Assembly (NCBI RefSeq): GCF_004216855.1
Contig: NZ_SGXT01000014.1
Coordinates: forward strand, 124,001 to 188,000
DNA from: Microcella alkaliphila
GTDB taxonomy: Bacteria > Actinomycetota > Actinomycetes > Actinomycetales > Microbacteriaceae
DNA: 64,000 bases
Reading direction: 5' to 3'
Both the position numbers and the translations under genes were made by a program. This document shows positions 18,172-26,836 of this stretch, one piece after another; position 1 is the stretch's first letter; every line of letters begins with the position of its first letter. The notes beneath the pieces are model-generated. The model was not told the DNA's origin. It searched no databases and worked only from the letters and a program-made list of their open reading frames with translations.

Positions 18172-19188
18172 ATGAGCATCCTGGCCGACGTGGCCCGCAT
18201 CGCGGGGGTGTCGAAGTCGACGGCGTCTCGCGCGCTCAGCGGGCGCGGCTACGTCTCGACCGAGACCCGTCGGCGGGTCGAAACGGCCGCGGCCGAGCTT
18301 GGTTACGTCGTCTCCTCCACCGCGGCGAGCCTCGTCACGGGGCGTACGCGCAACGTCGGTGTGGTCATCCCGTACATCAACCGCTGGTACTTCGCTGAGG
18401 TGCTCGAGGGCATCGAGAAGGCGCTCATTCGCTCGGGCTACGACCTGACCCTGTACCGCCTCAGCATGGACACCGAGCTGCGCCGGCGCGTGTTCGACTA
18501 CTTCCTGGTGCGCAAGCGCGTCGACGCCGTCATCGCCGTGGCCATCGCCCTCAGCTCGCACGAGGTGCAGATGCTGCAGGCGCTGGGTAAGCCGCTCGCC
18601 GGGATCGGCGGCCGCATCGCCGGCATCCCGTCGCTCTCGATCGACGACGTCGAGACCGCGCGCCTTGCAACCGAACACCTCATCAGCCTCGGTCACACCC
18701 GCATCATGCACGTGGGCGGCGATCAGAGCGAGCAGATGGACTTCCGGGTGCACAGCAGCCGGTACGACGGCTTCACGCGCGCCGTCGCCGACGCGGGGCT
18801 GACCCTCGATGACGACTTCCGCGAGGCCGAGTTCTCGGTGCCGGGCGGCTACCAGGTGGGGCTGTCGCTGCTCGGCGACCCCCGCCAGCGCCCCACAGCG
18901 ATCTTCGCCGGCTGCGACGAGATCGCCATCGGCATCATGATTGCGGCGCGCCAACTCGGCATCTCCGTTCCGCAGGACCTCTCGATCATCGGCATCGACA
19001 ACCACCCCATGGCCGAGATGTTCGGGCTGACGACCCTCGCCCAGCAGCCCGGTTCGCAGGGTGACCGCGCCGTCGAGTTCCTCATCCACCAGATCGAGAA
19101 CCTCGACGCCCCGACCCCCGACGAGCACGTCGTGCTGCCGACGCGGCTGATCGTGCGCCAGTCGACGGCGGCGCGCCGCGAGCCTTAA
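18172..19188 (+). CDS. LacI-family regulator of the adjacent sugar importer
   Basis: A 338-residue repressor. Helix-turn-helix LADVARIAGVSKSTASRALS at residues 4-23, hinge near TAASLVTGRTRN, then a sugar-sensing domain. It closely resembles the third LacI protein of this window (47290), including the stretch VDAVIAVAIALSSHEVQMLQALGKPL against [23 protein letters not shown], so they are paralogues. The ATG at 18172 starts directly at the DNA-binding domain; an ATG at 18154 would add six residues. GGAGG lies 11 nt upstream. Confidence 0.9.
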   Translation: MSILADVARIAGVSKSTASRALSGRGYVSTETRRRVETAAAELGYVVSSTAASLVTGRTRNVGVVIPYINRWYFAEVLEGIEKALIRSGYDLTLYRLSMDTELRRRVFDYFLVRKRVDAVIAVAIALSSHEVQMLQALGKPLAGIGGRIAGIPSLSIDDVETARLATEHLISLGHTRIMHVGGDQSEQMDFRVHSSRYDGFTRAVADAGLTLDDDFREAEFSVPGGYQVGLSLLGDPRQRPTAIFAGCDEIAIGIMIAARQLGISVPQDLSIIGIDNHPMAEMFGLTTLAQQPGSQGDRAVEFLIHQIENLDAPTPDEHVVLPTRLIVRQSTAARREP

Positions 19189-19190
19189 CG

Positions 19191-19232
19191 CACGACGCCC
19201 CGCGCCGACCGAAGTCGATGCGGGGCGTCGTG
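19191..19232. terminator. Bidirectional terminator between the LacI gene and rplL
   Basis: Perfect 13-bp stem CACGACGCCCCGC / GCGGGGCGTCGTG with a 16-nt loop, just after the LacI stop and 27 bp from the rplL stop on the other strand. Convergent position supports a shared terminator. Confidence 0.75.
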
Positions 19233-19259
19233 GCGAATCCCCCGATGCGGGGGAGGTGA

Positions 19260-19652
19260 CTACTTGAGCGTGACGGTGGCGCCAGCCTCTTCGAGCTGAG
19301 CCTTGGCCTTCTCGGCGGTCTCCTTGTTGGCGCCCTCGAGGACGGTGCTGGGCGCACCGTCGACAACGGCCTTGGCCTCGCCGAGGCCGAGGCTCGTGAG
19401 CGCGCGGACCTCCTTGATGACCTGGATCTTCTTGTCGCCAGCGGCCTCGAGAACGACGTCGAACGAGTCCTTCTCCTCGACCTCCTCGGCGGCGCCACCG
19501 GCACCACCGGCGGCCGGAGCAGCGGCAACGGCGACGGGGGCAGCAGCGGTGACCTCGAAGACCTCTTCGAACTTCTTCACGAACTCGCTGAGCTCGATGA
19601 GCGACAGCTCCTTGAACGCCTCGATGAGCTCGTCAGTGGTGAGCTTGGCCAT
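19260..19652 (-). CDS. rplL: Ribosomal protein L7/L12
   Basis: The 130-residue stalk protein of the large subunit, which recruits translation factors. N-terminal dimerisation segment [20 protein letters not shown], an Ala/Gly-rich hinge around residues 37-56, and a C-terminal domain with [19 protein letters not shown]. It lies downstream of rplJ in the usual order. Confidence 0.98.
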   Translation of the reverse strand: MAKLTTDELIEAFKELSLIELSEFVKKFEEVFEVTAAAPVAVAAAPAAGGAGGAAEEVEEKDSFDVVLEAAGDKKIQVIKEVRALTSLGLGEAKAVVDGAPSTVLEGANKETAEKAKAQLEEAGATVTLK

Positions 19653-19704
19653 GATTTCTCCTTGTTATGCGGGGTGTGTGTGGATCGTGGGTCGAGCGGC
19701 GTTC

Positions 19705-20220
19705 TTAGCCGGCCGATTCCTGCTTCTGCCGCAGGGCGTCGACCGCGCGAGCGGCCTGCGCGAGCGGCGCATTGAACATGTATGCCGCACCGAACAGCGA
19801 GGCCTTGGCGGCACCGGCGAACTTCGCCAGCAGCACCTCTCGGGTCTCGAGCTCGGCCAGCTTGGTGACCTCGGCGGCGGTGAGCGGGTTACCGTCGAAG
19901 TAACCGCCCTTCACCACCAGGGCCGGGTTGGCCTTGGCGAAGTCGCGCAGAGCCTTGGCGACCGTCACGGGGTCCCCGTGAACGAACGCGATCGCGGTGG
20001 GTCCGGCGAGCATGTCATCGAGCGAGTCGATGCCAGCCTCGTTGGCCGCGATCTTGGTCAGCGTGTTCTTCACCACGGCGTAGGACGCGTTCTCACGGAG
20101 GGTGTTACGCAGCGTCTTCAGCTGCGCCACCGTGAGGCCGCGGTACTCGGTGAGCAGGACGGCGGACGAGCCGGAGATGATCTCCTTCAGCTCGGCGACC
20201 GTTGCTTCCTTGTTCGCCAT
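19705..20220 (-). CDS. rplJ: Ribosomal protein L10
   Basis: 171 residues. Anchors L7/L12 dimers to 23S rRNA and represses its own operon by binding the leader. The start [15 protein letters not shown] is preceded by AAGGAGCACC. The rRNA-binding globular part includes [15 protein letters not shown] and [11 protein letters not shown], and the C-terminal helix that binds L12 ends at [11 protein letters not shown] longer in-frame extension to 20349 is discarded. Confidence 0.98.
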   Translation of the reverse strand: MANKEATVAELKEIISGSSAVLLTEYRGLTVAQLKTLRNTLRENASYAVVKNTLTKIAANEAGIDSLDDMLAGPTAIAFVHGDPVTVAKALRDFAKANPALVVKGGYFDGNPLTAAEVTKLAELETREVLLAKFAGAAKASLFGAAYMFNAPLAQAARAVDALRQKQESAG

Positions 20221-20229
20221 GGTGCTCCT

Positions 20230-20460
20230 TGTGTCGTGGGTGTGTGCCCGCCGACCGCACCGCAGAAATGGCGAAGGCTCCGGCGCAAGCGCTCGGAGCC
20301 TCATGGATGCACGCGCGGCTTTCGCTCGCGTGCGAAGTTCTCGAATCACCTGCGCGGGCCGTCACACGCGCTCCGGGGAGCGTCTGCGAGCTTTCAATCG
20401 CTGTGTCCGCACGCGGACACGCCGATGACCAGCGGTCTTGGGCTCGATCAGCCTACGGGA
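20230..20460 (-). ncRNA. L10(L12)4-binding leader RNA of rplJL
   Basis: This 348-bp gap before rplJ is GC-rich and structured. On the minus strand it contains GACCGCTGGTCATCGGC (20421-20437), resembling the conserved L10-leader core of actinobacteria. It also has a hairpin with arms GTGTCCG/CGGACAC (20403-20420) and a strong hairpin with arms GGCTCCG/CGGAGCC (20276-20300) that could act as attenuator. The assignment is from motif memory and position, and the boundaries are approximate. Confidence 0.6.
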
Positions 20461-20499
20461 TGCACCCCCCGGCGACCAAATTCTCGTCACCGCCCCCTA

Positions 20500-20528
20500 T
20501 TGAGGATTTGCGATACATGCAATATGAT
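20500..20528 (+). promoter_or_regulatory. Promoter of the isocitrate dehydrogenase gene
   Basis: TTGAGG (20500-20505), 17-bp spacer, TATGAT (20523-20528): an almost consensus sigma-A promoter 40 bp before the ATG at 20569, whose Shine-Dalgarno is AAAGGAG. Confidence 0.8.
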
Positions 20529-20568
20529 TCTGCTGTTGTCGTCGTTCATCCCCCGTAAAGGAGAATTC

Positions 20569-22005
20569 ATGGCCTCGCAGGTCACCCTGATCCCCGGCGA
20601 TGGTGTCGGACCCGAATGCGTCGCCGCGGCACGTCGAATCATCGACGCCAGCGGCGCCCCCATCGAGTGGGACGAGCAGGAAGCGGGAGAAACCGTCTTC
20701 CGGCGCGGCATCGCCAGCGGCGTGCCCCAGGAGACGATCGACTCGATCACCCGCACCCGCACCGTCTTGAAGGGCCCGCTGGGCACGCCCGTGGGCTTCG
20801 GCGAGAAGTCGGCGAACGTGACCCTGCGCAAGCTGTTCGAGACCTACGCCAATATTCGCCCCGTGCGCGAGTTGCCCGGGGTGACGACCCGGTACTCCGG
20901 CTCAGGCATCGATCTCGTCGTCGTGCGCGAGAACGTTGAAGACCTGTACGCGGGCATCGAGCACATGCAGACGCCGGGCGTCGCCCAGTGTCTGAAGCTG
21001 ATCTCGCGCAAGGGCTCCGAGAAGATCGTGCGTACCGCGTTCGAGTACGCGCGCAGCGAGGGTCGCCACTCGGTCGCCTGCGCGACCAAGTCGAACATCA
21101 TGAAGCTCACCGAGGGTGAGCTCAAGCGCACCTTCGAGCGCATCGCCCCCGAGTATCCCGACATCGAGGCGCGTCACATCATCATCGACAACGCCGCTCA
21201 CCAGCTGGTGAAGCGTCCCGAGCAGTTCGATGTCATCGTCACGACCAACATGAACGGCGACATCCTGAGCGACCTCACCTCCGCCCTCGTCGGCGGGCTC
21301 GGCTTCGCGCCGTCGGCCAACCTTGGCTCCGGCGTCGCGATCTTTGAGGCCGTGCACGGATCGGCGCCGAAGTACGCCGGTCAGAACGTGATCAACCCGA
21401 CCGCGGTGATTCTGTCCTCCGTCATGATGCTGAAGCACCTGGGGCACGTGGACGAGGCCGAGACCATCGAGAACGCCCTGTTCGCAACGGTCGGCGCCGG
21501 CACTCTGACCGGCGACGTCGTCGGCTACGACTCGGGGGTCTCGACGACCGACTTCGCCTCGGCGATCATCGACAACTTCGGCCGATCGGCCGAGGGCTAC
21601 CCCGTTCGCCGTGGTCGGCCGCTCGCGCTGCCAAGCCCGGTCGAGAACCCCGTCACGGTCACCCCGACGTCGCGCCGCGTCGTGGGCGTCGACGTCTTCA
21701 TCGAGTCGGGCATGCTCCCCCACGAGCTCGGCCCCGAGCTGGAGGCCGCCACGAGCGACGCTGCCGTGTACCTGAAGATGATCTCCAACCGCGGCACCAA
21801 GGTGTACCCCGACGGCAACACCAACATCGACATGGTCGATCACTACCGCTGCCGGTTCATGCAGCGCGGTGACGGCGACCTCGATCGAGCGGCCATTCGC
21901 GACCTGCTTGCGCGGGTCGAATCACGCGTCACGTGGATGCACGTCGAACTGCTTCAAGAATTCGACGGCGAGCCGTCGTTCACAAAGGCGCAGGGCGAAG
22001 ACTGA
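20569..22005 (+). CDS. icd: Isocitrate dehydrogenase, Thermus/Rickettsia-type with C-terminal extension
   Basis: A 478-residue beta-decarboxylating dehydrogenase of the TCA cycle. The N-terminal LIPGDGVGPE motif, PLGTPVGFGEKSANV, the catalytic Tyr/Lys region and TTNMNGDILSDL are of the isocitrate/isopropylmalate family. After about residue 345 it carries an additional domain (VDVFIESGMLPHELGPEL, KVYPDGNTNIDMVDHYRCRF) known from the Thermus thermophilus enzyme, which distinguishes it from leuB. AAAGGAGAATTC before the ATG fixes the start. It is monocistronic. Cofactor (NAD or NADP) cannot be settled by eye. Confidence 0.88.
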   Translation: MASQVTLIPGDGVGPECVAAARRIIDASGAPIEWDEQEAGETVFRRGIASGVPQETIDSITRTRTVLKGPLGTPVGFGEKSANVTLRKLFETYANIRPVRELPGVTTRYSGSGIDLVVVRENVEDLYAGIEHMQTPGVAQCLKLISRKGSEKIVRTAFEYARSEGRHSVACATKSNIMKLTEGELKRTFERIAPEYPDIEARHIIIDNAAHQLVKRPEQFDVIVTTNMNGDILSDLTSALVGGLGFAPSANLGSGVAIFEAVHGSAPKYAGQNVINPTAVILSSVMMLKHLGHVDEAETIENALFATVGAGTLTGDVVGYDSGVSTTDFASAIIDNFGRSAEGYPVRRGRPLALPSPVENPVTVTPTSRRVVGVDVFIESGMLPHELGPELEAATSDAAVYLKMISNRGTKVYPDGNTNIDMVDHYRCRFMQRGDGDLDRAAIRDLLARVESRVTWMHVELLQEFDGEPSFTKAQGED

Positions 22006-22037
22006 GCCGACTCGACGTCACGCGTGCCCGCTGGGGG

Positions 22038-22883
22038 CTACACATAGTCGCGCCAGGAATGTTGCGGCGCGTAGCCGAGCACGTCGCGGGCACGCGTGAT
22101 GTCGAGCAACGTCACGCGGCCGACGATGTCGCGTGAGCGCGGCACGGTCGGGAATTCGGCGTCGAGGAGTTCGACCGACGGGCGCTCCATCACGGTGTCG
22201 GCCGCCGCGATGATGAAGGTGTCATAGCCCGGTGCCGCGTTCTCGAGCGCGCGCAGCACGGCTTGCCCGCCATCTCGGCGGTCGATGTAGCCGAACAGGT
22301 TCCAGCGTCTGACGCTCGTGTCGTGCTGCCATGACGGGAACTCGGCGTAATCCTCTTCCGCCATGACGTTGCTGAAGCGCAGGCCGGTGATGCGCAGCGC
22401 AGGGTCCCACCGCACGAGCTTGCGGGCGAGTTCCTCCTCGAGGTGCTTGCCGACCGCGTACATGAACTCCGGGCGCGTCGGCGCGGCCTCATCGAGCAGC
22501 ACGTACGGCGGGTCGATCGCCATCGGGATGCCCAGCAGGGTCTCGCTGGAGGCGTGAACGATGCGCGAGATGCCGGCGCGGCGCGCGGCCTGAAACACGT
22601 TGATCGTCATCGTGAGGTTCTGCGTGATGAGCGCGGTGTCCGGCACGATGCCGGGGGCCGGCACGGCGGCGAGGTGCACGACGGCGTCGACGCCGGAGTG
22701 ACGCTCCTCGACACCCGCGATCGCGTCGGCAACCTGGCCGTAGTCGGTGAGGTCAATCTGCACGCTGTCGGGGCCGCGCTCGCCGCGCGCGTCGAACTCG
22801 ATGACGCGGTGGCCGGCCTCGCGGAGCGCCGCGACAACGCCGACTCCGAGCTTGCCGCGAGAACCGGTGACGATGATCTGCAT
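22038..22883 (-). CDS. NAD(P)-dependent epimerase/dehydratase family protein
   Basis: A 281-residue extended short-chain dehydrogenase. Rossmann motif TGSRGKLGVGV at residues 6-16, acidic residue after strand 2 (VIEFD, favouring NAD), HLAAVPAPG, active-site Ser in HASSETLLG and the Tyr-Lys pair in YAVGKHLEEE. It resembles sugar-nucleotide epimerases and uronate dehydrogenases; the substrate is unknown. The ATG at 22883 is 10 nt after the histidine-kinase stop, so it is the last gene of a regulator-kinase-epimerase unit. Confidence 0.82.
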   Translation of the reverse strand: MQIIVTGSRGKLGVGVVAALREAGHRVIEFDARGERGPDSVQIDLTDYGQVADAIAGVEERHSGVDAVVHLAAVPAPGIVPDTALITQNLTMTINVFQAARRAGISRIVHASSETLLGIPMAIDPPYVLLDEAAPTRPEFMYAVGKHLEEELARKLVRWDPALRITGLRFSNVMAEEDYAEFPSWQHDTSVRRWNLFGYIDRRDGGQAVLRALENAAPGYDTFIIAAADTVMERPSVELLDAEFPTVPRSRDIVGRVTLLDITRARDVLGYAPQHSWRDYV

Positions 22884-22893
22884 GCGCTCGAGC

Positions 22894-24321
22894 CTAGGCG
22901 TCCGGCGCGAGAGGCAGCCGTACGCGGAACACGGTCTGGCCCGGCTCCGAGACGGCATCGACGACGCCGTCGTGAGCGCGCACGATAGCGGCCGTAATGG
23001 CGAGGCCCAGCCCCGTGGATCCGGTGGCACGAGAGCGCGAGGTATCGGCGCGCGCGAAGCGTTCGAACAGCACCGGCTGTACCTCGTCGGGAATGCCAGG
23101 GCCCGTGTCGGTGACGGTGACGATCGCCCGGCCTTCGAGCGTGCCGAGTGCTGCCGTCACCTCTGTTCCCGGCGGAGTGTGGACGCGGGCATTGGCGAGC
23201 AAGTTCGCGACAGCCTGGTGCAGGCGCGGTTGGTCACCGAGCACCGTCACCGGCTCCTCCGGCACGCGCACGATCCAGGCGTGATCGGGCGAGGTGGCGC
23301 GCGCATCCGCGACGGCGTCGACGAGCAGCCGGCTCAGGTCGACGCGATCGCGCGCCAGCTGCCGCCCCTCGTCGAGCCGGGCAAGCAGCAGCAGGTCGTC
23401 GACGAGCCCCGACATGCGCACCGACTCGCTTTCGATGCGACTGAGCGCGTGCCGGACGTCATCGGGCAGCTCGTGCCCGCCGCGTCGCGTCAATTCGCTG
23501 TAGCCGCGAATGGCCGCCAGCGGCGTGCGCAACTCGTGGCTCGCATCCGCGACGAACCGACGCACCTTCTGCTCGCTCGCCTCGCGGGCGTCCAGCGAGC
23601 GCTGAACGTGCACAAGCATCCGGGCGAACGCGCCGCCCAGTTGACCGACCTCTGTTTCGGGATCGGTATCGATCTGGGCGATGCGGTCGCGCAGATCGAC
23701 GGCACCCCGGTCGAGAGGTTGGCGCGAAATCTGCGTCGCCGTCTCGCGGATTCGCGTGAGAGGACCGAGCCCGAGGCGCACCACCTCGCGACCCAGCACC
23801 GCGGCAACGGTGAGGGTTCCGACCAGGATGATCGTGATCACGGCCCCGAGACGGCTGGTCGTCACGACCACCTCGCGCGTCGAGAGGCCCACAAGCAGGG
23901 TCGACCCGCTCGGCAGCTCGGTCGCCAGCACGCGGAACTCGCCGCTGATGCCCGGAAAGCGCACCGTGCGGGGGCGGTCGAGCGTCGTGTCGGCGAGAAC
24001 CCGCAGCTGCAGCGGTGACAGCTCTTGCACGCGCGCGGCCTCGTCGAGATAGGCGGCGCTGACTCGCCCGCCCGGCGAGACGAACGCGATGAGGCTGCCG
24101 ACCGGCAACCCGGGCGTGAAGCCGAGCCGGGGGTCGGCCGGGCGAGTGCCGACGACGAACTGCACGCGACTGGAGACTTCGCGCAATTCGTCATCCAGCT
24201 GGGCGACGAGGGCCGAGCGCACCGCGACGGTGCTGATGAGGCCGATGCCGAGGGTGGCGAGCGCCAGCAGCGCGAGGATCCCCGCAATGAGGCGGCGCTG
24301 CAGCGACCACCGGCCCAGCAT
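22894..24321 (-). CDS. Sensor histidine kinase
   Basis: 475 residues. Two membrane helices (about 11-34 and 156-178) flank an extracytoplasmic sensor domain of about 120 residues. A HAMP-like linker follows, then the dimerisation domain with phospho-acceptor His262 in SHELRTPLAAIRGY, and an ATPase domain with N-box VANLLANARVH and G-boxes DTGPGIPDE and GSTGLGLA. It resembles actinobacterial TcrY/TrcS kinases. Its ATG shares one base with the regulator stop (TAATG). Confidence 0.93.
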   Translation of the reverse strand: MLGRWSLQRRLIAGILALLALATLGIGLISTVAVRSALVAQLDDELREVSSRVQFVVGTRPADPRLGFTPGLPVGSLIAFVSPGGRVSAAYLDEAARVQELSPLQLRVLADTTLDRPRTVRFPGISGEFRVLATELPSGSTLLVGLSTREVVVTTSRLGAVITIILVGTLTVAAVLGREVVRLGLGPLTRIRETATQISRQPLDRGAVDLRDRIAQIDTDPETEVGQLGGAFARMLVHVQRSLDAREASEQKVRRFVADASHELRTPLAAIRGYSELTRRGGHELPDDVRHALSRIESESVRMSGLVDDLLLLARLDEGRQLARDRVDLSRLLVDAVADARATSPDHAWIVRVPEEPVTVLGDQPRLHQAVANLLANARVHTPPGTEVTAALGTLEGRAIVTVTDTGPGIPDEVQPVLFERFARADTSRSRATGSTGLGLAITAAIVRAHDGVVDAVSEPGQTVFRVRLPLAPDA

Positions 24322-25064
24322 TACGAGACCGGCTTGATCAGGTAGCCGACCCCGCGCACCGTATGGATCATGGGCGGGCCCAGGGTGTCGATCTTTTTGC
24401 GCAAGTACGAGATGTAGATCTCGACGATGCTCGAGCGGCCGCCGAAGTCGTAGCTCCAGACCCGGTCGAGAATCTGCGCCTTCGACAGCACGCGGCGAGG
24501 GTTTCGCATGAGGTAGCGCAGGAGCTCGAACTCGGTCGCGGTGAGCTCGATCTCGGTGTCGCCGCGGCGGACCTCGTAGCTCTCCTCGTTCAAGACCAGG
24601 TCGCCGACGCGAATCTCGGGGTCGGCCTTCTCGCTCACGACGCTCGCGCTGCGGCGGATGAGCCCGCGCAGGCGGGCCACCAGCTCTTCGAGGCTGAACG
24701 GCTTCGTGACGTAGTCGTCGCCGCCGGCGGTGAGGCCGGCAACCCTATCGTCGACCGCGTCCTTCGCCGTGAGGAACAGCACGGGCACGTCGCGGCCGTC
24801 GGTGCGCATCCGCTTCATCACCTCGATGCCGTCGATGTCGGGCAGCATGATGTCGAGAACGACGATGTCGGGGGCGAAGGTGCGCCCCTCGGCGACCGCG
24901 TCCTCCCCCGTCAACGCGGTGCGAACATCCCAGCCCTCGTAGCGCAGCGCCATCGACACGAGGTCGGCGAGCGAGGGTTCGTCGTCGACGACGAGCGCGC
25001 GCACGGGCGAGCCGTCAGGGCGGGTCAGGCGCGGGGGTTCGGGGAGGGTATTGGTCTCGGTCAT
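24321..25064 (-). CDS. OmpR/PhoB-type response regulator
   Basis: 247 residues. Receiver domain with acidic pocket DDE at 27-29, phospho-acceptor Asp71 (VVLDIMLP) and Lys121 (VTKPF). A winged-helix DNA-binding domain follows from about residue 150 (ELTATEFELLRYLMRNPRRV, IVEIYISYLRKKID). An N-terminal extension of 20 residues precedes the receiver. It is first in the unit, upstream of its kinase. The signal and targets are unknown. Confidence 0.94.
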   Translation of the reverse strand: MTETNTLPEPPRLTRPDGSPVRALVVDDEPSLADLVSMALRYEGWDVRTALTGEDAVAEGRTFAPDIVVLDIMLPDIDGIEVMKRMRTDGRDVPVLFLTAKDAVDDRVAGLTAGGDDYVTKPFSLEELVARLRGLIRRSASVVSEKADPEIRVGDLVLNEESYEVRRGDTEIELTATEFELLRYLMRNPRRVLSKAQILDRVWSYDFGGRSSIVEIYISYLRKKIDTLGPPMIHTVRGVGYLIKPVS

Positions 25065-25180
25065 GGACTCAATTCTGCGGAGCCGGCTATGCGTAAACTG
25101 TGGCAATCCTATGAGCCGGCTACGCGCATCCTTTACGGGATGCTGGCCCGCGATCACGACGCACGTCACGTCTGCGCCCG

Positions 25181-25198
25181 CCCCCCCCCCCCCCCCCC
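25181..25198 (+). repeat. Poly-C homopolymer tract
   Basis: An 18-base C run in the 232-bp divergent gap between the response-regulator ATG (25064) and the oxidoreductase ATG (25297). Such a tract is slippage-prone and could alter promoter spacing, or could have an inaccurate length in the assembly. Otherwise I see nothing in this gap. Confidence 0.95.
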
Positions 25199-25296
25199 TG
25201 TTCACCCCCGGGCCGCGTCGTCGTGACACGCGCGAAACACGTACACGACACAATGGGAAGGCAACGACGCGGCGACCAGGAACGGCAGGTACGGGG

Positions 25297-26259
25297 ATGA
25301 CCACGATGCGCGCGGTGGCGATGACCGAGATCGGCGGGCCGGAGGTGCTGCAGTCGATCGATGCGCCGATGCCGGTGCGCGCCAACGCCGAGGTGCTCGT
25401 CAAGGTGCTCGCCGCCGGGGTCAACCCGATCGACGCGAAGACACGGTCCGGGCGCGGAGTGTCGCGAGCGATCCGGCAGTACCCGACGATCCTCGGCTAC
25501 GACCTGTGCGGCGAGGTCGTCGAATCGCCCTATCAGGCGCATCCCCTCCAGCCGGGGCGGCGCGTGTACGGCATGACCATGGTGCCCCGACTCGACGGAA
25601 CGTACGCCGAGTACGCCGTCGTGCCCGAGGCGTTCCTCACCCCGGCGCCGACCACGCTGAGCCCCGTCGAGGCAGCCGCCGTGCCGCTCGCCGCGCTCAC
25701 CGCGTGGGGCATGGTCGTCGACGTCGCGCGCGCGCACGACGGCCAGCGGATGCTCATCCACGCGGGCGCCGGAGGCGTCGGTCACTTCGCGGTGCAGCTC
25801 GCCGCCTACTTCGGCGCGCGTGTCACCGCCACCGCGTCGCAACGCAACGTCGGCTGGCTGCACGAACTTGGGGCCTCACGGGTCATCGACTACACCGCCG
25901 AGCGGTTCGAGGATGCGATCGACGAGGTCGACGTCGTCATCGACCTCATCGGCAACGTGCACGACGACACCGGGTCGCGGTCGCTGCGCGTCCTGCGGCC
26001 GGGCGGGCTGCTGGTCAACGCGCCCACCGGCAGCTGGAGCACCATGGACGAGGAGGCTTCCGCCGCCGGTGTGCGCGCTACGGGGTACCGCGTCGCCCCC
26101 TCGGGGTCGACGCTCGCCGTCATCGCGCGGCTCATCGACTCGGGCGACCTGCGCGTGCACGTCGACCGCACCTTCCCGCTCGCCGAGGCGGCCGACGCCC
26201 ACCGACTGCTCGAGGGCGGCCACGTGCGCGGAAAGCTCGTCCTCACCGTCGCCGAGTAG
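25297..26259 (+). CDS. NADP-dependent MDR-family oxidoreductase (quinone oxidoreductase-like)
   Basis: A 320-residue medium-chain dehydrogenase without zinc ligands. N-terminal GroES-like domain includes VLVKVLAAGVNPIDAKTRSG; the nucleotide-binding domain has HAGAGGVGHFAVQLAAYFGA. The C-terminus (FPLAEAADAHRLLEGGHVRGKLVLTV) is canonical for the quinone-reductase/zeta-crystallin branch. The substrate is not predictable. The ATG at 25297 begins the conserved MRAV strand within three codons. It is a single gene between the poly-C tract and a 577-bp non-coding stretch. Confidence 0.88.
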   Translation: MTTMRAVAMTEIGGPEVLQSIDAPMPVRANAEVLVKVLAAGVNPIDAKTRSGRGVSRAIRQYPTILGYDLCGEVVESPYQAHPLQPGRRVYGMTMVPRLDGTYAEYAVVPEAFLTPAPTTLSPVEAAAVPLAALTAWGMVVDVARAHDGQRMLIHAGAGGVGHFAVQLAAYFGARVTATASQRNVGWLHELGASRVIDYTAERFEDAIDEVDVVIDLIGNVHDDTGSRSLRVLRPGGLLVNAPTGSWSTMDEEASAAGVRATGYRVAPSGSTLAVIARLIDSGDLRVHVDRTFPLAEAADAHRLLEGGHVRGKLVLTVAE

Positions 26260-26421
26260 CCGCGGTCGCCCGGCCCTGCCACTGGTTTGCGCCGGGACAC
26301 TGCGCGCCGCCCACCGCGCGGTCCCACTGTTCGTTGTTGCACGGGCGCTGCGCGCCGCACAGACCGTCACCCCTCCGTTACTCGCGCGGCGGATTCCGCG
26401 TCACGCGCTCGCGTCCGCCAG

Positions 26422-26489
26422 GTGAGCAGGATGCGCGGACGCACCGAGACGCGACGGTTTCCGACGGCGTGTCACCGCATCCTGCTCAC
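26422..26489. repeat. 14-bp perfect inverted repeat
   Basis: GTGAGCAGGATGCG (26422-26435) and CGCATCCTGCTCAC (26476-26489), separated by 40 nt, within the 577-bp non-coding interval 26260-26836 between convergent genes. The role is unknown. It is not close enough to the 26259 stop to be a typical terminator. Confidence 0.75.
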
Positions 26490-26632
26490 GTCGCGGACAT
26501 CGCCGACCCGCCACGACCGTAAAACCGGGGCGCACCACCGAGCAACCCCGTGCGCCGGGCGCGCCACCGAACAGCCCGCGCGCCAAGCACGCCATCGAAC
26601 AGCCACCACGCGCTAGGCACGCGGCCGAGTTC

Positions 26633-26675
26633 GCAGTTGTGGCTCTGCGCTTGCGGGTTTGGGAGCCACAACTGC
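26633..26675. repeat. 13-bp perfect inverted repeat
   Basis: GCAGTTGTGGCTC (26633-26645) and GAGCCACAACTGC (26663-26675) with a 17-nt loop, in the same non-coding interval. The arms are AT-richer than the surroundings. The function is unknown; it could be a dispersed palindromic element. Confidence 0.75.
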
Positions 26676-26775
26676 ACACTCGCGCACCAGATCGCCCTGC
26701 CTGTCGTCGACGCCCCAAAACGCGTCGCCGACGCCCCAAAACGCCCCGCCTGCACCGAGAAACACCCGGAAACGA

Positions 26776-26803
26776 CGAAGGCCCCGCCGGGGCGGGGCCT
26801 TCG
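26776..26803 (-). terminator. Terminator of the rplKA operon
   Basis: 13-bp stem CGAAGGCCCCGCC / GGCGGGGCCTTCG with a 2-nt centre, 33 bp after the rplA stop on the minus strand. Confidence 0.8.
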
Positions 26804-26836
26804 CGAGTCACGCAGCGCGGTCACCCGCGCGCGGGA

